Shown here piece after piece: positions 7,488-15,954 of a DNA stretch of 39,475 bases. The notes under the pieces are model-generated. The model did not search any database and was not told the DNA's origin. It was given only the letters and a program-made list of their open reading frames with translations. The stretch covers positions 1 through 39,475 of IMG/VR virus record IMGVR_UViG_3300034021_001118; one strand, written 5' to 3'. Both the position numbers and the translations under genes were made by a program. The first letter of the stretch is position 1. The number at the start of each line of letters is the position of its first letter. The stretch comes from a virus.

Positions 7488-10400
7488 ACGGATTAACCGA
7501 CGAGCAGCTCGCCGAGCTGGAAGCGCAGCAGGGACAGCCGGAGATCACCACCGGACTGGTGGATCGCCTTGCCGCATCCCCTGCTCCGGCGCAGGGATTC
7601 ACCGACCAGCAGCTTGATGCGCTGCCAGCGCTGGCCTCCACGCCGTTTGCCCGCGAGCGTGGCATTGCCTTGCCGCCCGAAGCTCCCGCGGAGCCGGAGC
7701 CGATGACAGACTATGAGCTGAACCAGCTCGAGGAGGAGAACTACCGCCGCGTGGACTACATCATGCCGCAGGAGGAGTTCCGGCAGTATTGGACGCGACG
7801 CAAGGAGGAGAACAACGAGGTCGGACGCTTCATCGATGGTGTAGGCCAAGGTGCCGCAGCCATGATCGGCATGCTGCCGCAAGCGGCCAATGAGATCACC
7901 GATGCGCTGATCACGGGCGTCAAAGATCCGCTGCGCCAAGCTGAACGCAATTTGCAGACCGGCGCGGAGATCGTCCGCAAGGCTGGCATCAACATGGTGC
8001 AGCTCTTCGATTGGGTCGGCAACAAAGCCAATGACGCGGCAACCTGGGCGAAGCGCCGCGGACTGAAGCAGCAGGCATTGGCCAAGCGCCTCGAGCAGGA
8101 AGGCAAGCTGACCGGCGATGAGCTGCGGGACGCGAACATTATTGCCGCGGCGGCCAGCGAGGCGGATGCGATGGAGCCGATGCCTGTGGAAGAAGAAGAG
8201 GATTTCGACAAGGCTTACGAGCGCTACCAGCGTGAGAAGGCGCTTGAGCAGGAGTTCGCCGGAGTCACAGACTTTCAGATCGGCGCCAGCAAGGTGAGCG
8301 CGCCGGCGGCGACCAAGGAGGCTTACCAGATTACCGACGAGCAGCCTGCGGAAACGCTGTCGATGATCGGCTCCATGGTTGTCGATCCGGTCAATTTGAT
8401 CCCGGTCGGTGCGGGCGCGTTGAGCAAGCTGCGCGTGCTTCGCCGCACGGCAACACTCGCCGGCGCCCCGCTTCGAGGCGTGCAGCGTGCGGCCGATGCC
8501 ACGGCAGACCTCGCCGAGCGCGCAGAGTTTGGCATCAGCAGTCGCGTGCAGGACATCACCGGGCTGACCGCAAAACAGCAGGCAGCGCTTGGTGCCGGTG
8601 CGGCCGGTGCTGCGGTCTATGCGGACGCGGCGGGCGGCGGCGGCAATGTTACCGCGGCAGTCACGGCCATCGGCAGCGTGCTGCCCGGGCTGCGTTATGG
8701 CGGTGCGATCATCCGCAAGACCGGAGCGGCGGCCGGCGGTGCGGCGACCATCATCCGCGAGGCGGGTGTGGGCGGCATCGGCACGGCGCGAGCGGAAGCG
8801 GCGGCCGACTTGGCGCGCATGACGGCGATCCCTGAGCGCTACCGGAAATACTTTACAGGCTACGTTGACGGCACCGACAGCACGCTCAAGCGCGTGGCGC
8901 AGGATGCTGGCAACCCGGAGGCGCTGCGCCGTGTGGCGCGCTTTGCCGACCGCGCTGGCGTAACGACGGCGGCGCGCTTGGCTGACGATGTGACGAGCGG
9001 AGCGGTGGCTGCTGGCATTACCGGAGCACCCTTCGCTGCATTGCAACCGGATGCCGAGCGCGCCGGTGAGGTGCTGGGCGGCATCATGGCCTTGGGTGGT
9101 GTGGCCGGAGTTGCTGGCAGTGTGGCTCGCCGCGGAGCTACGGAAGCGGACGCGGACATCGCCCGCATGATGGCTGACGTGTATGCGGTGGGCGGCAACA
9201 TCGATGGTTTTTCTCAGCTCCCACACGCCACCCTAGACAGGCTGGCTGCCATGCAGGGAATGCTTGCAAGCAAAGTAGACTTTGTCCCGCTGCGCGCTGA
9301 CGAGTATCGCAAAAACAAGGACACATCCGAAGTTGGCGGCGAGCTCTCTGCCGGTCTGTTTTTAGAAAAAGACGCTAACAACCGCGCAAGAATTTACATC
9401 AATCTTGATGCACGACCCGGGCAAGGCGGCGCCGCGGCCATTGCTCCGCATGAAATTGGCCACGCCATTCTGACAAGCAACGTCCTCGACGGACAGCCGC
9501 GCAACGACCTGCGCAACTTGGTCAACCAGCAATACGGCGTTGAAGGCGTGACCGCACGCGGACGCGAGTATGTGACGCGATTGGTGGATGGCGACATCCA
9601 GAACGGCACGACCGGAGAGCTGCCGCAGGTGCTGACCGAGCAGGAGTTCCGTGACCTTGAGAGCGGCAACAAGTCGGCGGCAGACATCTCCAAGGCGCGC
9701 AAGCTAGAACCGAGCGAGCGGGAGAGGCTGATTAACGAGCGCTACGAGGAGCTGTCGCAGCGCAGCATTGAGCGTGGCGAAGATGCCCTGGACTGGGCGC
9801 GCGACGAGATCATCGCCGAGACATTTGCCAGCGAGGCGCCGGCCATTGACTTCCGCGCCATCCGCCGCGATGCCGCCTTCCCTCGCCTCGCCGAGTCCAT
9901 GCTGGCTACCGGCGGGCGCGTGCTGGAGATGATGGGCGTGCGATTGGACAGCGGCACCGGCAAGATGCTGGACAATCCGTCTGTCCTCTTCCGCGACAAT
10001 CCGCTTTTCCAAGACCGCATCATGCAGAAGCGCGTGAAGGAATACGTCCGCGCCTACGATCAGTATCTGGTCGGCCTCGAGGAGGCTGGCAGCGCAACGC
10101 CCCGCGGCGTAGAGCTGGCGCGCAGCAGCCGCCCGGAGGACATGGCGCGCAGCACGCACGTCAAACTGCGGGACGAGGGTCGCGGTGTCCTTGAGAACGA
10201 TTTCCTTTTCCAAAAGCCGGACGGCACCTACGCCTACAAGCCGCAGCCGATCATTAATGCCGCCGAGGCCAACCGAGCGGCGCAGATCAAGACGCTGTAC
10301 GATGCGAAGAAGTTCGTGCCGGTCAACTCGACCGAGTTTGGCAAGCGCAAGGTCAACGGACGCGAGGTGATCGGCGGGCCGGTGCTGCCGCCGCAGTTTG

Positions 10401-12517
10401 ACCTCTTCACGCAATTCCCGCAGCACGTCCGCGAGTTTGCCCGGGCGATGGAAGCCAGCCGCGCCGAGGGCGGAAGCTGGAACATTGACTACAACGCCAT
10501 CGGCACAGGCTCCAGCGGACGCTACCGCATCACCAACATGGGCGCCGTGCGCGCCATCCAGCGCGAGACCGTGCCCTTCGGATGGCAGGTGACCAAGCAG
10601 AACCATTTGCTCGCCGCCTCGCTTGACCTCAACGCCTTCCGCGCGTCCGCCATGAAGGCGATCAACAAGGGCGAGCTGGGCATCTTCAACAACGACATGA
10701 AGCAGGTGGAGGCCGACCTCAAGACCTACCTCGCCAACCACCGCAACGGCATGCCCGGAGAGGCGACCATCGGACAGCAGAAGCGCGACACGCTTAACGG
10801 ACTCATCGGCACCGGCACCGCCGTGCAGCGCGCCGCCAACCCGCTCTACGCCGAGCTGAATCCCAAGGGCAGCATCCGCACTTGGCGCATCGACCGGCTC
10901 AACGACGCCCAGCCGAGCGGCCGCACCGGCTACTTCTTCGACTACGACAAGATCAACAACAACCGCATGCCCCAGCAGATCCCGCGCTCGGCTCAGGGGA
11001 TGCCGGATGCCGTCGATGCGCTCACCACCGACCAGCTACTGCGTCAATACGAGGAGAACCAAGGCTACCTCGGGCTGTCCACCCTGGGCATGCGTGAGGG
11101 CCGTCCGGTGCGTGGCGGCGCTGCGCAAACCCGCGAGCTGCTTCGGCGCAACGAGGCGATCAGCGCAGAGCTGGAGCGCCGCGGCGTGCGGGAGGAAGAT
11201 CCGCAGCTACAGCGGGCGTTGCAGAGGCGTGGGCAGGCGATGCCGGATGCGCAGCCCGCAGATTTTGCGCAGCCTAGCATTACGGACGGCCCGCTTGAGG
11301 TTGAAGACTCACCGCTTCGCATTAGCACAAGAACCCCCTCAGCTAAGGCCGCCACTGAAAATCCGCTGACTAGTCAATTGAGCATTGATACCGCAGCGAT
11401 TGCCAATGCCGGCGCTTTGGCCAAAACAACCGGCATCATCGCTCAATATCCAGGCATTCGCTTTGCCTCCAAGAATCCCGAGGGGCGCGCCCAAGAGTTT
11501 ATTCGTTTTGCCGCTGACAATTTGCTTTGGCTGCATGACCAAGTGCCGGCCGACATTCGCCCACGCTCAAGCCTTTGGTACGATGGCGCAAGAAACATAA
11601 GCGTGCGGTGGAGCGGCGAGTATGGCATCCCTCGGCAGGGCAATGCCGCGGCTATAGCGGCGCTCTCACCGCAGAAGGATTGGTATATGAATGTGTCGCT
11701 GGCTCGGCGCGTTCTTGAGATGGTGACAAAAAACCAAGATCGCGTGTTTGGTGATGCAGAGATGCAGTGGGCCAAGCAGCGGATGAAGCAGGCCGCGCCA
11801 ATCCAAAAGATGTTGGCGGGAATAAAGGGCAAGCGGTTTGCCGATATGACGACTTACGAAAAGGCCGTCTTTTCCCGCGCGTTTGACGAGATTAATAATC
11901 CGCGAGGCTACGAGATTCTTTCGCCGGAGGGTGAGTTTATTGGCCCCGCAACAAACAAAGACGGGTCGCCGTCGCGCGTGGCTTGGGGGGATTTTAACAG
12001 CATCGCTAAGGCTGTGACAGTGTCTGAAGATCCGCGGGCCGAGGTGATATCTCGAGCGCTTGGCGAAGAGCACAAGGTCAGGTCGTTTTACAACAACATT
12101 ATCCTGCCGAACTACGCAAGGTTTGGGGACGTGACGATTGACACGCACGCCGTGGCGGGAGCTTTGCTGCGTCCGCTGGCCGGGAGCGACACGCCGGTGC
12201 TGCATAACTTTGGAGGCTCGGGTGCTGGCGGCAGCGCCATTACTGGGCACAGCGGCACCTATGGTTTGTATGCCGACGCTTACAGGCTGGCCGCCTCTGA
12301 GCGCGGAATCCTCCCGCGGCAGATGCAGTCAATCACATGGGAGGCTGTCCGCGGATTGTTTTCTCCAGAATGGAAGACGGCCAGCAACAAGGCGCTTGTG
12401 GACAAGGTCTGGACGCAGTATAAGAAAGGTGAAATAGACATCAATGAAACTCGAAAGCAAATCAGCGACAGCGCGGGCGGAATCGCGGCCCCAAGCTGGT
12501 ATCGACCCAATCCTTGA
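7469..12517 (+). CDS. Giant polyvalent ejection protein with zincin motif (1682 aa)
   Basis: The largest gene. It resembles phage polyvalent proteins that are packed in the capsid and injected with the DNA. The N-terminal 300 residues are charged and helical. Residues ~365-415 and ~530-555 are Ala/Gly-rich hydrophobic segments that could enter membranes. H661-E-I-G-H665 is a zinc metallopeptidase motif (HExxH) following a beta strand, as in zincins. The C-terminal ~300 residues contain ALSPQKDW, KVRSFYNNI, VTIDTHAV and MQSITWEAVRGLF, a pattern I associate with an uncharacterised phage domain (DUF7178-like) that has a helix-hairpin-helix-glycosylase flavour. A transglycosylase domain was not seen. 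The start overlaps the previous gene by 19 bp. Length and architecture support an ejection protein; enzyme activities are unproven. Confidence 0.75.
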   Translation: MVPSSLDGLTDEQLAELEAQQGQPEITTGLVDRLAASPAPAQGFTDQQLDALPALASTPFARERGIALPPEAPAEPEPMTDYELNQLEEENYRRVDYIMPQEEFRQYWTRRKEENNEVGRFIDGVGQGAAAMIGMLPQAANEITDALITGVKDPLRQAERNLQTGAEIVRKAGINMVQLFDWVGNKANDAATWAKRRGLKQQALAKRLEQEGKLTGDELRDANIIAAAASEADAMEPMPVEEEEDFDKAYERYQREKALEQEFAGVTDFQIGASKVSAPAATKEAYQITDEQPAETLSMIGSMVVDPVNLIPVGAGALSKLRVLRRTATLAGAPLRGVQRAADATADLAERAEFGISSRVQDITGLTAKQQAALGAGAAGAAVYADAAGGGGNVTAAVTAIGSVLPGLRYGGAIIRKTGAAAGGAATIIREAGVGGIGTARAEAAADLARMTAIPERYRKYFTGYVDGTDSTLKRVAQDAGNPEALRRVARFADRAGVTTAARLADDVTSGAVAAGITGAPFAALQPDAERAGEVLGGIMALGGVAGVAGSVARRGATEADADIARMMADVYAVGGNIDGFSQLPHATLDRLAAMQGMLASKVDFVPLRADEYRKNKDTSEVGGELSAGLFLEKDANNRARIYINLDARPGQGGAAAIAPHEIGHAILTSNVLDGQPRNDLRNLVNQQYGVEGVTARGREYVTRLVDGDIQNGTTGELPQVLTEQEFRDLESGNKSAADISKARKLEPSERERLINERYEELSQRSIERGEDALDWARDEIIAETFASEAPAIDFRAIRRDAAFPRLAESMLATGGRVLEMMGVRLDSGTGKMLDNPSVLFRDNPLFQDRIMQKRVKEYVRAYDQYLVGLEEAGSATPRGVELARSSRPEDMARSTHVKLRDEGRGVLENDFLFQKPDGTYAYKPQPIINAAEANRAAQIKTLYDAKKFVPVNSTEFGKRKVNGREVIGGPVLPPQFDLFTQFPQHVREFARAMEASRAEGGSWNIDYNAIGTGSSGRYRITNMGAVRAIQRETVPFGWQVTKQNHLLAASLDLNAFRASAMKAINKGELGIFNNDMKQVEADLKTYLANHRNGMPGEATIGQQKRDTLNGLIGTGTAVQRAANPLYAELNPKGSIRTWRIDRLNDAQPSGRTGYFFDYDKINNNRMPQQIPRSAQGMPDAVDALTTDQLLRQYEENQGYLGLSTLGMREGRPVRGGAAQTRELLRRNEAISAELERRGVREEDPQLQRALQRRGQAMPDAQPADFAQPSITDGPLEVEDSPLRISTRTPSAKAATENPLTSQLSIDTAAIANAGALAKTTGIIAQYPGIRFASKNPEGRAQEFIRFAADNLLWLHDQVPADIRPRSSLWYDGARNISVRWSGEYGIPRQGNAAAIAALSPQKDWYMNVSLARRVLEMVTKNQDRVFGDAEMQWAKQRMKQAAPIQKMLAGIKGKRFADMTTYEKAVFSRAFDEINNPRGYEILSPEGEFIGPATNKDGSPSRVAWGDFNSIAKAVTVSEDPRAEVISRALGEEHKVRSFYNNIILPNYARFGDVTIDTHAVAGALLRPLAGSDTPVLHNFGGSGAGGSAITGHSGTYGLYADAYRLAASERGILPRQMQSITWEAVRGLFSPEWKTASNKALVDKVWTQYKKGEIDINETRKQISDSAGGIAAPSWYRPNP

Positions 12518-12647
12518 CCAGCTCAAAAAGCTGGGGATGGACGTGACGCGCGAGAACTACTTGCTGCTCATGTTTGGCGAAGATCCGCAGGAGCCGCTCG
12601 ACGCAGAAGTCGAGGCGTCATTACCGCATTTTCTTAAAAAGAAATAG
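12444..12647 (+). CDS. Small conserved-looking protein at the end of the late operon
   Basis: A 67-residue reading frame beginning inside the last 74 bp of the giant gene in another frame. The sequence is charged, with LDQLKKLGMDVTRENYLLLMF and a Lys-rich end, and would fold as two or three helices. A weak GGTGAAATAG lies upstream. It is the last frame before the terminator at 12676. No family is recognised. The region after 12517 is otherwise empty, which supports it being real. Confidence 0.55.
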   Translation: MKLESKSATARAESRPQAGIDPILDQLKKLGMDVTRENYLLLMFGEDPQEPLDAEVEASLPHFLKKK

Positions 12648-12675
12648 CCCATCTGGCACGTCCAGAAAGAGACTA

Positions 12676-12706
12676 AGGGTCAGCTACGGCTGGCCCTTTC
12701 TTTTTT
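12676..12706 (+). terminator. Intrinsic terminator of the tail operon
   Basis: A 9-bp stem (AGGGTCAGC at 12676-12684 with GCTGGCCCT at 12689-12697, one G-T pair) closed by a TACG loop and followed by TTTCTTTTTT. This is a textbook Rho-independent terminator pointing right, 29 bp after the last late gene. Confidence 0.9.
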
Positions 12707-12744
12707 GCTTGGCGGGTGGGCGGTCGGGCTTACTTTTGGGCGAT

Positions 12745-13698
12745 ATGAGAACGATTGCTGGGGCGTGGTTGTTGAGTGTCATGCTGGCGGCGGCGGGCGG
12801 GGCGACGGGGGAACATGATGTCTTCGTCACGCTGGAGCGGGCGGATTCGCTGCACGGGCCTTGGGTGCCGGTGGCCGTGGAGGGCGCGATGCTGCACGGC
12901 GGGCGGATCAATGCGGGCCGGGTGCAGGGCGACCAGGGCTTTTACCGGATGCAGGGCGAGCTGGTGCCGGTGGCTACGCCTACGCCGTCACCGACCCCGA
13001 CGCCGGCGCCTACGATCGATGCGGTGAGCGTGCCGGGCGGGACGCAGTCGGCGTGGTTCGGCACGGCGTGGATCGAGGGGTTTGCCATCGGGCGCTATGA
13101 GGTGACGGGCGCGCTGTGGGCGCGGGTGCGGGATTGGGCGGTGACGCGGGGCTATGACCTAGCGGGGCGTGGGACGTGGGCGGGTGAGGATTTTCCGGTG
13201 GGATCGGTGAGCTGGTACGATGCGGTGAAGTGGTGCAATGCGCTGTCGGAGTGGCAGGGGCTGGCGCCGGTGTATCTGGTGGGCGGCGCGGTGTATCGCA
13301 GCGGCACTGCGGACGCGGTGACGGCGGCGGGCGGGAATGGGTGGCGGTTGCCTACGGAGCGGGAGTGGGAGTGGGCGGCGCGCGGGGCGACCTCGAGCGG
13401 AGGATTCACTTACGCGGGGAGCAATACGGTGGGCGCGGTGGCGTGGTATTCGGTGAATGCGGGGTCGGCGCAACGAGTGGGCACGAAGCTGGGCAATGAG
13501 CTGGGCGCCTATGACATGAGCGGGAATGTGGCCGAGTGGTGCTTCGACATTGCCACGGTGGGGATGACGCCGCGGAGATTCCGCGGGGGCGCCTATGCGA
13601 TCGCGGGAGAGCTGGCGGTGCGCTCGACGCGGCGCGGAGAGCAGCCGCCGGGCGCGGTGAATGCGTGGATGGGATTGCGGCTGGCGCGGACGCCGTGA
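12745..13698 (+). CDS. Secreted FGE/SUMF1-like (C-type-lectin fold) protein
   Basis: A 317-residue protein started at the ATG at 12745, which gives a signal peptide (MRTIAGAWLLSVMLAAAGG). The upstream in-frame extension is basic and runs through the terminator. Residues ~25-75 form a short module ending in GFYRMQGEL, then a Thr/Pro linker (TPTPSPTPTPAPT), then a formylglycine-generating-enzyme-like domain from ~95 to the end, with RYEVTGALWARV, PVGSVSWYDAVKWCNAL, WRLPTEREWEWAARG, GNVAEWCFD and WMGLRLA. Catalytic FGE needs a Cys pair that I cannot identify here, so a binding role is as likely as an enzymatic one. It lies outside the late operon, after its terminator and beside attP, and uses many more GCG/GGG codons than the virion genes. 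This suggests recent acquisition and expression in the lysogen. Confidence 0.85.
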   Translation: MRTIAGAWLLSVMLAAAGGATGEHDVFVTLERADSLHGPWVPVAVEGAMLHGGRINAGRVQGDQGFYRMQGELVPVATPTPSPTPTPAPTIDAVSVPGGTQSAWFGTAWIEGFAIGRYEVTGALWARVRDWAVTRGYDLAGRGTWAGEDFPVGSVSWYDAVKWCNALSEWQGLAPVYLVGGAVYRSGTADAVTAAGGNGWRLPTEREWEWAARGATSSGGFTYAGSNTVGAVAWYSVNAGSAQRVGTKLGNELGAYDMSGNVAEWCFDIATVGMTPRRFRGGAYAIAGELAVRSTRRGEQPPGAVNAWMGLRLARTP

Positions 13699-13750
13699 GG
13701 GCGCGTGCCAGACTACGCGGCAGAGTGGTAATCGGACAGAGGACAGCAGG

Positions 13751-13791
13751 GCATTACGAATGCGCTGCTCTACCAACTGAGCTACTTCGGC
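13751..13791 (-). tRNA. 5' half of tRNA-Thr(CGU), truncated: probable attP core
   Basis: On the minus strand 13791-13751 reads a normal tRNA from position 1 through the anticodon arm: acceptor GCCGAAG, D-arm GCTC...GAGC, then GCGCA-TTCGTAA-TGC with anticodon CGT. Similarity stops in the 3' side of the anticodon stem; no variable loop, T-arm or acceptor 3' strand follows. It cannot work as a tRNA. A 41-bp exact tRNA piece beside an integrase is the expected identity block of an attP that recombines with a host tRNA-Thr gene. Confidence 0.85.
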
Positions 13792-13858
13792 GATGGTCGT
13801 TTTCTCTGTAGAAATTGAAACTGAATGTATCGGTTTGCATCTGGTTTGCCTTATTTTT

Positions 13859-13901
13859 TGGCAGAGAAAGTGGCAGGGTTTTGCCGGACTTTTGGCAGGG
13901 T
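13859..13901 (+). repeat. TGGCAG direct repeats, candidate integrase arm sites
   Basis: TGGCAGAG at 13859-13866 and TGGCAGGGT at 13871-13879 and 13893-13901 lie in direct orientation; a related GGCAGAG occurs on the other side of the tRNA piece at 13719-13725. Short direct repeats on both sides of an attP core are typical of arm-type binding sites of tyrosine integrases. The assignment is from position only. Confidence 0.4.
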
Positions 13902-13939
13902 GATTTGACAGCGGAGTCTGGCAACGCTACCCCTGCGGC

Positions 13940-15046
13940 ATGGACACACACAAAGTCACGGCGTCCGGTCTGACCGGCAAACTGTATCTGCCCACTGACT
14001 CGCCGCGGTGGCAGTTGGACTTCCGTCACCCGCACACTCGCAAGCGGCTGCGGATTTCGACCGGGCTGCGTGACCTCGCCATGGCTAAGGAGAAGGCGAA
14101 GGGCATTCTCACCGACTCGGGGCGCGACGGACTTGTGGCCTTGCAGGCGCATGCCATGCGGACGACGGCGCGGTCGGTTGGTGAGGCGGTGGATCATTAT
14201 TTGAAGGTGAGCAAGTTGCCGACCAAGCAGGCGAATGTCAACCGGCTGCTGCGGTTCCTGCGGGCGGTTCTCGGCGGGACCAATGAGCAGCTCCGGGCGC
14301 TGCCGCTGACGGCGGTCTCGCCGGCTAATGTGGCGAAGTATCAGCGCGAGTTTGAGGGCAGTGTCTACACCGTCCGCGGGACGTTGGCGGGTGCGCGGTC
14401 GGTCTTTTGTCATCCGCTGGAGTGGCAGGATTTTGCGTTGCCGGATTGCATTCAGAAGTTTGCTGCGGCCTCGGTCGGCATGCGGGCGCCGGCGGTGACG
14501 TTTGAACGCATCGCGCCGGCGGTCCTCGAGGCGATGGATGCGGCGAGTAAGCAGCGCGGCGGTGGGATACGAAGGGCTTTCCTATTGACCCGCTACCTCG
14601 GGCTGACGCCGAAGGAGGTTGCGGCCTGCCGGCGGACTTGGATCGAGGAGCGCAATGACAAGTTCGTGCTGGTCATCATCGAGCGCGAGGGGCTGACGCT
14701 GAAGACTGGAGCCAAGCGAGGGCGCGCGTTGTCACTCCCGGAGTGGATGGCGCGTGAGCTGCTCACCGCGGAGGACTGTATGGTGGAGGGCAAGACGCCT
14801 GGGCGGCGGAAGTTTTTCGTGGAGCGGATCTTCAATGCGTTCGTGCGGGAATTCATTCCCGAGCGCGCGGCGGCGGCTTACGAGCTGCGCAAGCAGGCGG
14901 GCAGCGACATGCTAAACGCGACTGGGAAGATCTCGCTGGTGCAGCACATGCTGGGGCATACGGAGCCTTCGACGACGGCGCGGTGGTATGCGGTGTACGA
15001 CCGCGAGGTGGACGTGGCGTCAGTCTGGGATAAGTCCACTAATTAG
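13940..15046 (+). CDS. int: Tyrosine recombinase (phage integrase)
   Basis: A 368-residue integrase. Residues ~10-70 form the N-terminal arm-binding part, ~75-165 the core-binding SAM-like domain and ~185-365 the catalytic domain. Catalytic-domain landmarks are K255, the helix AYELRKQAGSDML with R317, LGH with H340, and the nucleophile Y350 in TTARWYAVY. Two usual catalytic positions differ: the first Arg of the GLR-type motif is Thr223 (GLTPKE), and the His of HxxR is Tyr314. It may belong to a divergent clade in which neighbouring residues replace them. It reads right, directly after the attP region, and meets the leftward cluster tail to tail. Confidence 0.9.
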   Translation: MDTHKVTASGLTGKLYLPTDSPRWQLDFRHPHTRKRLRISTGLRDLAMAKEKAKGILTDSGRDGLVALQAHAMRTTARSVGEAVDHYLKVSKLPTKQANVNRLLRFLRAVLGGTNEQLRALPLTAVSPANVAKYQREFEGSVYTVRGTLAGARSVFCHPLEWQDFALPDCIQKFAAASVGMRAPAVTFERIAPAVLEAMDAASKQRGGGIRRAFLLTRYLGLTPKEVAACRRTWIEERNDKFVLVIIEREGLTLKTGAKRGRALSLPEWMARELLTAEDCMVEGKTPGRRKFFVERIFNAFVREFIPERAAAAYELRKQAGSDMLNATGKISLVQHMLGHTEPSTTARWYAVYDREVDVASVWDKSTN

Positions 15047-15060
15047 ACATGTCCGGTGCG

Positions 15061-15097
15061 ACGTGTCGAAGAAACGCCGAAATTTAGACACGTTTTG
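15061..15097 (+). terminator. Possible weak terminator between integrase and leftward cluster
   Basis: ACGTGTC (15061-15067) can pair with GACACGT (15087-15093), followed by TTTTGC. The loop is 19 nt, so the hairpin is weak. It lies where two convergent transcripts meet and overlaps the end of the leftward gene. Confidence 0.3.
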
Positions 15098-15323
15098 CAC
15101 GCACCCTTACCACGTCCATCTCGTATTGGCGGATAGCTTTAGCGTATTCCTCGTAGCTGCCAAAGTCTGAGTGCTTAGGATATGGCGGATCGTTGAAGAT
15201 GGCAGACAGCAAACGCTGCTCGGCATTTGGCCGCTCGTAGTCCGTTGGGCCAAGTGCCGCCCACGCTGCCTCAAGCCGCTTGCGGGACATTTGCTTGGTC
15301 ATCGGGATCACGGTGTCGATCAT
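15084..15323 (-). CDS. Small hypothetical protein
   Basis: A 79-residue protein started at the ATG at 15323, whose ATGA overlaps the stop of the gene upstream. It has an Arg/Ala-rich helix (RKRLEAAWAALG) and a second half with NDPPYPKHSDFGSYEEYAKA ending in basic residues. No family is recognised. It is the last gene of the leftward cluster. Confidence 0.6.
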   Translation of the reverse strand: MIDTVIPMTKQMSRKRLEAAWAALGPTDYERPNAEQRLLSAIFNDPPYPKHSDFGSYEEYAKAIRQYEMDVVRVRAKRV

Positions 15324-15544
15324 ACATAAGCCGCCTCGATGCGGCAAATATGCGCCTCAATCTCCGCAACTTCTTCGGCGTATGGCAGGACATCGAGGTC
15401 CGCGCAGGCATGCCGCACGCAGTTGTCGCTGAGGCACTGCCGGCGCATCATGGCGAACAACTCGGGGCTGTCGAAGCGGCGACCGGCAAGGCGCAGGCCG
15501 GACCATGGGAAGGTGCCGGTGGCGAAGTAGTCGTGGCGGGTCAT
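15320..15544 (-). CDS. Small hypothetical protein
   Basis: A 74-residue protein with ATGA overlaps at both ends, which fixes its start at 15544. Four cysteine or histidine positions (CLSDNC, RHAC, HIC) are spread over the second half and could bind zinc. The end is a helix rich in Glu and Ala. No known family; the coupled position suggests a helper gene of the lysogenic cluster. Confidence 0.6.
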   Translation of the reverse strand: MTRHDYFATGTFPWSGLRLAGRRFDSPELFAMMRRQCLSDNCVRHACADLDVLPYAEEVAEIEAHICRIEAAYV

Positions 15545-15921
15545 TGCTGGGTGAAGCGGTATTGATGCGAATAGTCGGTCCCTGCTTTCTTGGCCGGTTT
15601 CTTCTTGGGCCGGCGACTGACTGGCTCGCGGATTCCAAGTAGCTTGCGCTCCTCTGCGGTCAGCTTGGCGGCTACGGCGTTGTAGGCGTCTTCTTCTTGG
15701 AAGCGGCGCAAGATGCCCTCGCGGCGCTCACCCCACCAGTCCTTCATGTGGCTGGCCGTGAAGTTGCGGCTGAAGACTGCGTTGAGGACTTTTTCGTGCG
15801 TCAGGTTGGACGCTGCTGCGAGTTGTTTAGAAAGCGCGATTAAGGCGGTGCGCTGTGGCGTAATCTTGGCGATGATGGCTTCGATGTCATCAAAGCGCTG
15901 CTGTGCTGTTTTGGATTTCAT
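15541..15921 (-). CDS. Hypothetical helical protein with basic tail
   Basis: A 126-residue protein. The N-terminal ~95 residues are predicted helical (DDIEAIIAKI, TALIALSKQLAAA, DWWGERREGILRRF), followed by a Lys/Arg/Pro tail (RRPKKKPAKKAG) that may bind nucleic acid. The start ATG at 15921 lacks a good Shine-Dalgarno; a 33-bp gap separates it from the lipoprotein gene upstream. No family recognised. Confidence 0.6.
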   Translation of the reverse strand: MKSKTAQQRFDDIEAIIAKITPQRTALIALSKQLAAASNLTHEKVLNAVFSRNFTASHMKDWWGERREGILRRFQEEDAYNAVAAKLTAEERKLLGIREPVSRRPKKKPAKKAGTDYSHQYRFTQQ

Positions 15922-15954
15922 GTGGTGTGTTTGTGTTTGGGTTGGGTGAAAGTT

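Larger units (their letters stand above)
13699..13939. other. attP region between the FGE-like gene and the integrase
   Basis: A 241-bp stretch without a gene. It holds a partial tRNA-Thr sequence (13751-13791, minus strand), an A/T-rich block (about 13800-13860) and several TGGCAG repeats up to 13901. A TTGACA box lies at 13905-13910, 30 bp before the integrase ATG, but no good -10 box follows. This is the arrangement expected of a tyrosine-integrase attachment site next to its integrase gene. Confidence 0.65.

Noticed and set aside
7493-9226. 577-codon reading frame on the minus strand inside the giant gene
   Set aside because: Lies wholly opposite a gene with clear protein character; composition (Arg/His/Gly-rich) is a typical antisense shadow of GC-rich coding DNA.
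12745-13698. Diversity-generating retroelement target (C-type-lectin-like fold)
   Set aside because: No reverse transcriptase, template repeat or Avd gene anywhere in the window.
13719-13750. Possible second tRNA-like D-arm on the plus strand (GGCAGAGTGGTAATCGG)
   Set aside because: No acceptor or anticodon arm fits around it.
13159-13776. 205-codon minus-strand frame across the FGE-like gene and tRNA piece
   Set aside because: Arg/His/Pro-rich shadow composition, and it runs through the tRNA fragment.
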